Positions 59,266 through 64,000 of a stretch of 64,000 nucleotides of DNA are shown here, piece after piece. The DNA comes from an uncultured Christensenella sp. (GTDB lineage Bacteria; Bacillota; Clostridia; Christensenellales; Borkfalkiaceae). The stretch is taken from the NCBI GenBank assembly GCA_910585705.1, contig CAJUER010000002.1, positions 62,001-126,000 on the forward strand, read 5' to 3'. Position 1 is the first letter of the stretch. Each line of letters begins with the position of its first letter. The notes under the pieces are model-generated. The model ran no database searches and had not been told where the DNA came from. It worked only from the letters and a program-made list of their open reading frames with translations. The position numbers and the translations under genes were made by a program.

Positions 59266-60624
59266 TCAGTCGTGACACGCTCCGACAACCTCAAAGCGGC
59301 TGACGGTGCATTTATCGGCTTTAACTTTAAGTTCAAGCCCGTCCGCGTCGGTATCGGGATATACGGTTGACGAAAGCGCTTTGCCGTTTACGAATATTTC
59401 CACAGAAAATTCGTCAAGCACGACGGTTATTTCGGTTTCCGCACAGCCGTCGGACGGCATACGGCGGATACCCGCAAGGCTGTCCGCATCGCTTTCCTTG
59501 CCATCGATTTTTTCACCCGAACGCGAACGATCGAAAATCCACTGCCCGTCTTTGAGATAAAAACCCGTATATGCGTCGCCCTTTTTCCGAAGCCGCAAAT
59601 CAAACGCTTTTAAGTTCTTTGCGTTTATACGCACAACGCCGATTTTTATATTGTCGGTCAAAGAGCCGCAAACTTCTTTTTCGTAAACTTTGTCAGCGGA
59701 AACTATCGGCGACTGCCGCAATTCGCCGTCTCTGACTTCCAGCCTTCTCGGCACGGTAAGCATACCCGCAAAGCCGTATTTTTGCGACGGAACGTTTCTG
59801 TCCCACATATTCAGCCATCCGATCATAACAGGTTCGTCTTCGAACATTTGCTCGGCGTAAAAGTCAAAACCGTAATCGATAATGCGGCTTTCGCCGAAAG
59901 TGTTTTTATGCCCCTTGCAGTCAAGCGTGCCGAGCCTGTAAAAAGTGCTGTGTATGTTGAGGTGCTCCGAACCGCGAGCAGGCTGGAACTGTTCGCAATA
60001 TGTAAGCAGTCCCAATTTGCGGTTATAGTCCGGGCACTCTATCATTATGCCGCCGCTGTCGCGCCCAGTTACGTCGCTTTCGAATTTCCAGTTAAACATG
60101 TCTTTAGAAGAAAACAGCAATATCCTGCCCGTACCGCCGCGCCTGCGCGCCGCGACAAGGCAGTAAAGCGTTTCGCCTTCCGCAAATATCTTCGGATCGC
60201 GAAAATCGCAGGGCGAATACTCGGCAGGCAAATCGTTTTCACCTATGACTATGCCGTGTTTAGTGAAATTAACGCCGTCTTCCGACGAAGCTACAGCTTG
60301 CAACTGACGTACATTTTCGCCTCCGCCGTTTTCCTTAAAACTCGTGTACATAAGCCACAGCTTGTTTTGCCAAACGATTGCCGTACCGGAAAAGCAACCG
60401 TCGTCCTGCGCGTCCGGCGCAAGCGCAACGGGCAAGCGCTTCCAGTGCGTCAAATCGTTACTGACAACGTGCCCCCAGTGCATAGGCCCCCAGCTTACCC
60501 CGTCAGGATAATACTGAAAAAACACATGATATTCGCCCCCGAATTTAATAAGTCCGTTAGGGTCGTTTATCCAGCCGTTACCGCCCGTGATATGAAATTT
60601 AGGTCTCAAATTCAAATCTGCCAT
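59266..60624 (-). CDS. Glycoside hydrolase family 32 (sucrose/fructan hydrolase)
   Basis: 452 aa, no signal peptide, so cytoplasmic. Five-bladed propeller motifs: GWINDPNG (Asp nucleophile), FRDPKIF (transition-state Asp) and MIECPDY (acid/base Glu). A C-terminal beta-sandwich follows. Likely cleaves sucrose, sucrose-6-phosphate or short fructo-oligosaccharides entering the cell. Immediately downstream of a large lipoprotein with carbohydrate-binding-like modules and probably in its operon. Confidence 0.93.
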   Translation of the reverse strand: MADLNLRPKFHITGGNGWINDPNGLIKFGGEYHVFFQYYPDGVSWGPMHWGHVVSNDLTHWKRLPVALAPDAQDDGCFSGTAIVWQNKLWLMYTSFKENGGGENVRQLQAVASSEDGVNFTKHGIVIGENDLPAEYSPCDFRDPKIFAEGETLYCLVAARRRGGTGRILLFSSKDMFNWKFESDVTGRDSGGIMIECPDYNRKLGLLTYCEQFQPARGSEHLNIHSTFYRLGTLDCKGHKNTFGESRIIDYGFDFYAEQMFEDEPVMIGWLNMWDRNVPSQKYGFAGMLTVPRRLEVRDGELRQSPIVSADKVYEKEVCGSLTDNIKIGVVRINAKNLKAFDLRLRKKGDAYTGFYLKDGQWIFDRSRSGEKIDGKESDADSLAGIRRMPSDGCAETEITVVLDEFSVEIFVNGKALSSTVYPDTDADGLELKVKADKCTVSRFEVVGACHD

Positions 60625-60645
60625 TTTTTCCTTCGATATATTTTT

Positions 60646-60670
60646 GCCGCAGTTTTATAAAAACTGCGGC
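60646..60670. other. Hairpin between the large lipoprotein and the GH32 gene
   Basis: GCCGCAGTTTT/AAAACTGCGGC stem. No U-run follows on the minus strand, so it looks like an mRNA processing or stability element rather than a terminator, which keeps the two genes on one transcript. Confidence 0.55.
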
Positions 60671-60680
60671 AATCTTTAAA

Positions 60681-63600
60681 TTAGTTTTCTTTTACCGCCA
60701 ACCGCCATTTCAGAATGACTTCGCCATATACCAGATTATTGTTTTCGTCACGCGATACAGGCGCGGTTACCGTGTCGTAACCGTTAGCGACGTCGGGTAC
60801 GTCCTTATAATAAGTTACCGCCTCGTCGAAGAATGCTTGCGCCCATGCGCCCGCACCGGTATCGTGCAATTCTATATAAAGTTTTTCGCCTATATGTGCG
60901 CTGAGATCGATATAGTACTTGCGCATATCCGCCCAGCTTCCCTTACCTTCACCGTCGCCGACAAAGGGGAAATTCACGTCGGAAAAATGCGTGGATTTAT
61001 ATACGCCTATAAGCTCGCCGTTTGCTTTGTAAACTTTGACCGCCGCAGCGTTTCCGCCCATTCTGACAGAGATGTATCCGCTTCCGCCGAGCGTAAACTC
61101 AGACGAGCGCACTGCCCACGCGTTTGCTTCATCGATGCCCGTTTTCCAGCCGTCAAGGTGGAATTTGCCCGTTTTATTGTAAGGTCCGCGTTCACCCCAC
61201 CAAGTTTCGTCGGCGCATATTCCGTCGTTCATACCGTCGGTGAGTATAGTCCAGCCTGTAAAATCGCCCGTTTCGAAATCTCCGTTTATAATTTCGTTTG
61301 CGATATTTTCGGGAGAGCCGAGCGCGACCGCCGCGTTGAATCCTTCGGGCTGTTGCTCGTAATAGGTTACAAAGCTGTCCGCAAAGAACAGACCGTAATC
61401 AACGCAAGCATAATCGCTTATTCTTATATACGCCGTTTTGCCGATATGCGCCGAAAGATCAGATTTGTAAGCTAGGAGCGTACAACCGCTCTTGGCGCCG
61501 TCCGTTCTTTCCTGCCAGAGAGTATTGCCGAACCTGCCGAGTATTTTGCCGGTAGATTTTTCTATTACGTCAATATAAACGTACGAAACGTTTTTCGCAC
61601 CGCCGAGCTTGTAGGTGATATAACCCGAACCGCCTATTATGAAATCCGAGCTAATCAAAGTTCCGCTTGCGCCCTCTTCAGCGCCGTCGGCGTAAGCCGA
61701 GAACATATATTCCCCGTCAAGTCCGAATACAAAACCGTCCTCGCTTTCCGGGTCGTTTTTCCAGTAATGCGTTTCATTTGAAACCGCGCCTAATTTTTGA
61801 TTGCTTAACGTCCAACCGGTCAAATCCCCGCTGTCGAATCCGCCGTTTGCAAGACGGTAAGCCCGAGTATCCTTTATGCTTAACGTATAATTATATTCGA
61901 GGCTATCCGCCGTTCCGTTAAGATTATATTCGACTTTAACAGCGAACACTTTTTCCGTAGCCGCTTCCGTGTAGCTTCCAAAAGTGTAAGTGTACTTCGT
62001 GCCGTCGAGCGCAAGCTCGCCGCCGTCTAAGGTCACCGTATATCCGAGCTCGAGTCCGCCTACGTTTTCAACGTTTGCAGCAAAATCTATCGTGACGTCG
62101 GTTTTGTTTTCAGCCGAATACAGATCGATTTCCTTTTTAACGGATTCGGCCTTTAACACGGGTGCCGACTCGCTGGTGACGGTGACTTTAATCGTAACCG
62201 TAAGCACCGTATCGCCTTTATATTTTACGGCTATATTCACTTCCGATTCGGCTTCTTCGCTGCCTGCCGTAACGGTAAACGTTTCATCTTCAACGCTTAC
62301 TGTAACCTTGCCGTCGGGCGCGGTTATCTCGTAAGTCAAGTTGCTTAAATCCTTACCGTCAACGTAATCATGAAGGTTAAGCTCTTTGCTGTTTCCTACA
62401 AGCAGACTAAAAGATTTATCGGCTTCCGCAATTTCTTCGGGAACGCGCAACTCAAGCGCGGCGAACGCTTTTTCCACCGCCGTTTTTGCCGCGTCAACCT
62501 CTTTTTGATCGGCTGCGATATTTTCAAGAACAGCACGCGCCAAATCAATTTCCTTTACGTACACGTCGTAACTTTCGGCGGTGTAATCGCCCTGTTCGGT
62601 CAGCGCGTTTTCCAAAACGGTTTGCAGCGCCGATTTGTCTGCAAGAAGGTTTTCCGCCGCAAAAGCGTTTTGAGGAAGCTCTTCCTCTGCCGCATAGTAC
62701 GTCGTCAATTCGTCGAAGTTAAAGAAACCGAAGCCTGCCGAAGCGTTGTCGTGAAGCACTATTTTCAGCGTTTCTCCCGCATACTCCGAAAGGTCGGCAA
62801 CATACGTCGCCAGGTTGCAGGCAAACTGCGTTTTTCCTATCTCGTCCCTGTCCCAGTTTCCGACGTCCTTAAACTTGGTATTGCGCCATAATGCAACAAC
62901 CGTACCGTCGGTTTTTTCAAGAGTTATATAGCAGTCCCTGTTGCCTGCCGCGCCGAGCATAAACGTAATTTTATTTAAGCCGCCTACCTTGAACGCAGAA
63001 GATTCAAGCGTTCCGGTCGCCGCCTCCGTATCGTTGCCAGAAAAATATTTGCCGTTGTTGAATATGGGAAACTTCTGATCCCAGAACGTGGAGTTTTCGC
63101 TTATCTCGCCAATCCCGCCGGTCATAGTCCAGCCTTCGAGTCCGTTGTCGAAGCCGCCGTTGATTACCCTGCAAGCCGTAGTGTCGGTAACCGAAAGAGT
63201 ATAAATATATTCTGCGCTTTTACCTTCGCCGTAGGATACCGTCACGTTAAACACTGCTTTTGCGGCTACGTCGGTATACTCTCCGTTAAGATTATAAACA
63301 TAGCAATTTTCGCCGTCAAGCGTAACGGCAGTGTTTTCAAGCGAAACCGAATAAACAACGTTTTCAGCACCATTAACGTCGACGTTGTCCGTAAAGTCGA
63401 TTTTTACTTGGGTTTTGTCTTCGAGCGTGTAAATATCTACCGAACGGGTTACTTCGGGTTTTTTGATAACAACCTCGCCTTCCGGCACTCGCGTAAGATT
63501 TTCACGCGCGGCTTTTAGTGCCTTGCAGGCAGCGTCAACCTCTTCCTGCGTGGCGTCGGCTTTTTTGTTTACAGCCTTTGCCGCATTAAGCTTTTCTACA

Positions 63601-64000
63601 TATACGGAATAGCTTTCGTAGGTATAATTGCCCTGTTCTGTTATTTCAAGCGCAAGCTCGGCAATGAGTGCGGTTTTGTCGACCGCGACGGGCGGCGCCT
63701 GCGTTTCGTTTACCGTTACGGCAAACTCCGTATGCGCTTCACCAGCGCTTACCGAAACTACTGCGTTTCCCTTTGCAACCGCCGTTACGGTTGCCGTACC
63801 CCCGTCAACCGAAACGGTAGCGGTTTCGGGCGAAGAGGATTCAGCCGTAAAGCCGTACTCCGTACCTTCGACGGAAATGTATTCCGTCAAATCTATGCTG
63901 CGGCTTTCGCCTTCGGTAAGGACTAAGGCAATGCCGTCCTTCAGTTTTTCGGGTTGCTTTGCCGCTTCCTTTTTGCATGCGCCGAACAGCGCAACCGCAA
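60681..64000 (-). CDS. Large multidomain surface lipoprotein (5' end outside window)
   Basis: The frame is open to the window edge: 1105 aa visible. The first residues AVALFGACKK are the end of a lipoprotein signal, so little is missing. Order: Ig-like region (about 30-100); FIVAR-like helices (ALIAELALEITEQGNYTYES); module with NGGFDNGLEGW; second FIVAR-like helices (ALQTVLENALTEQGDYTAES); Ig-like; modules with NGGFDSGDLTGW and NGDFETGDFTGW. The three ~150-residue W modules resemble jelly-roll carbohydrate-binding domains. Probably a cell-surface glycan binder feeding the GH32 enzyme. No catalytic residues were recognised. Confidence 0.85.
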   Translation of the reverse strand, partial: AVALFGACKKEAAKQPEKLKDGIALVLTEGESRSIDLTEYISVEGTEYGFTAESSSPETATVSVDGGTATVTAVAKGNAVVSVSAGEAHTEFAVTVNETQAPPVAVDKTALIAELALEITEQGNYTYESYSVYVEKLNAAKAVNKKADATQEEVDAACKALKAARENLTRVPEGEVVIKKPEVTRSVDIYTLEDKTQVKIDFTDNVDVNGAENVVYSVSLENTAVTLDGENCYVYNLNGEYTDVAAKAVFNVTVSYGEGKSAEYIYTLSVTDTTACRVINGGFDNGLEGWTMTGGIGEISENSTFWDQKFPIFNNGKYFSGNDTEAATGTLESSAFKVGGLNKITFMLGAAGNRDCYITLEKTDGTVVALWRNTKFKDVGNWDRDEIGKTQFACNLATYVADLSEYAGETLKIVLHDNASAGFGFFNFDELTTYYAAEEELPQNAFAAENLLADKSALQTVLENALTEQGDYTAESYDVYVKEIDLARAVLENIAADQKEVDAAKTAVEKAFAALELRVPEEIAEADKSFSLLVGNSKELNLHDYVDGKDLSNLTYEITAPDGKVTVSVEDETFTVTAGSEEAESEVNIAVKYKGDTVLTVTIKVTVTSESAPVLKAESVKKEIDLYSAENKTDVTIDFAANVENVGGLELGYTVTLDGGELALDGTKYTYTFGSYTEAATEKVFAVKVEYNLNGTADSLEYNYTLSIKDTRAYRLANGGFDSGDLTGWTLSNQKLGAVSNETHYWKNDPESEDGFVFGLDGEYMFSAYADGAEEGASGTLISSDFIIGGSGYITYKLGGAKNVSYVYIDVIEKSTGKILGRFGNTLWQERTDGAKSGCTLLAYKSDLSAHIGKTAYIRISDYACVDYGLFFADSFVTYYEQQPEGFNAAVALGSPENIANEIINGDFETGDFTGWTILTDGMNDGICADETWWGERGPYNKTGKFHLDGWKTGIDEANAWAVRSSEFTLGGSGYISVRMGGNAAAVKVYKANGELIGVYKSTHFSDVNFPFVGDGEGKGSWADMRKYYIDLSAHIGEKLYIELHDTGAGAWAQAFFDEAVTYYKDVPDVANGYDTVTAPVSRDENNNLVYGEVILKWRLAVKEN

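Noticed and set aside
60646..60670. Terminator between the large lipoprotein and GH32
   Set aside because: The stem is good but no U-run follows in the direction of transcription; it is listed as a hairpin of unknown role.

Overview
The window reads as a chromosomal segment of an uncultured, probably gut-associated member of the Clostridia (Firmicutes), of moderate GC. Three things suggest this. Gene order in two blocks matches the classical Firmicutes chromosome: ylxM-ffh-rpsP-khpA-rimM-trmD-rbgA-rnhB-yraN-(insert)-rplS-comM-dprA-topA-trmFO-hslV-hslU, and pyrH-frr-uppS-cdsA-dxr-rseP. Shine-Dalgarno sequences of the AAGGAGG type and TTGACA-17-TATAAT promoters are common. Cargo includes a SpoIIQ-like M23 protein, several lipobox lipoproteins and ECF-type vitamin S components. 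A Christensenellales-like lineage is a guess. Most genes lie on the minus strand, as expected for leading-strand bias on one replichore. I saw no tRNA, rRNA, CRISPR array, transposase or prophage.

Layout. 1-4.6 kb: yicC-gmk-rpoZ-priA-def-fmt operon. 4.7-8.3 kb: a nitrilase-like protein, an M1-type lipoprotein peptidase, CorA and a zinc-ribbon protein. 8.5-11.7 kb: a leucine-rich-repeat lipoprotein with a structured leader, then a mostly gene-poor stretch. 11.7-12.8 kb: a secreted protein and a SpoIIQ-like M23 protein. 13.0-13.4 kb: a self-contained unit (promoter, two tiny ORFs with strong ribosome binding sites, terminator). 13.4-15.5 kb: MocR regulator divergent from an ECF S component. 15.6-20.5 kb: tsaE-tsaB-rimI-hydrolase-murF-ddl. 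20.6-22.6 kb: InlB-repeat lipoprotein divergent from an XRE regulator with shared operator repeats. 22.7-25.0 kb: FMN-riboswitch-controlled ribU, then glyA. 25-31.9 kb: a large unknown lipoprotein, GtrA, thioredoxin, hisS and two Sel1-repeat membrane proteins. 32-48 kb: proteolysis, topoisomerase, DNA uptake, ribosome and SRP genes, interrupted by a two-gene insert (phosphoribosyltransferase-like plus a large protein with an Imm5-like N-terminus). 48.3-51.3 kb: a small orphan protein, a CPA2 antiporter, an isolated structured RNA with its own promoter and terminator, and a YfbR-like nucleotidase. 51.3-52.4 kb: TPP-riboswitch-controlled thiT. 52.4-58.2 kb: nucleotide, ribosome-recycling and isoprenoid/phospholipid genes and rseP, headed by DUF1893. 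58.2-64 kb: DUF362 protein, then a GH32 enzyme downstream of a large multidomain lipoprotein cut by the window edge, probably a fructan or sucrose locus.

The best candidates for undescribed biology are the two-peptide transcription unit at 13.0-13.4 kb and the roughly 420-nt structured RNA at 50.2-50.7 kb, which contains a 13-codon ORF with a strong ribosome binding site. A second theme is three genes (tsaE, ylxM and the ECF S component at 14878) whose -10 boxes sit 8-10 nt before the start codon with no ribosome binding site, which implies leaderless mRNAs. Function calls rest on motif and synteny recognition by eye; no database search was run.
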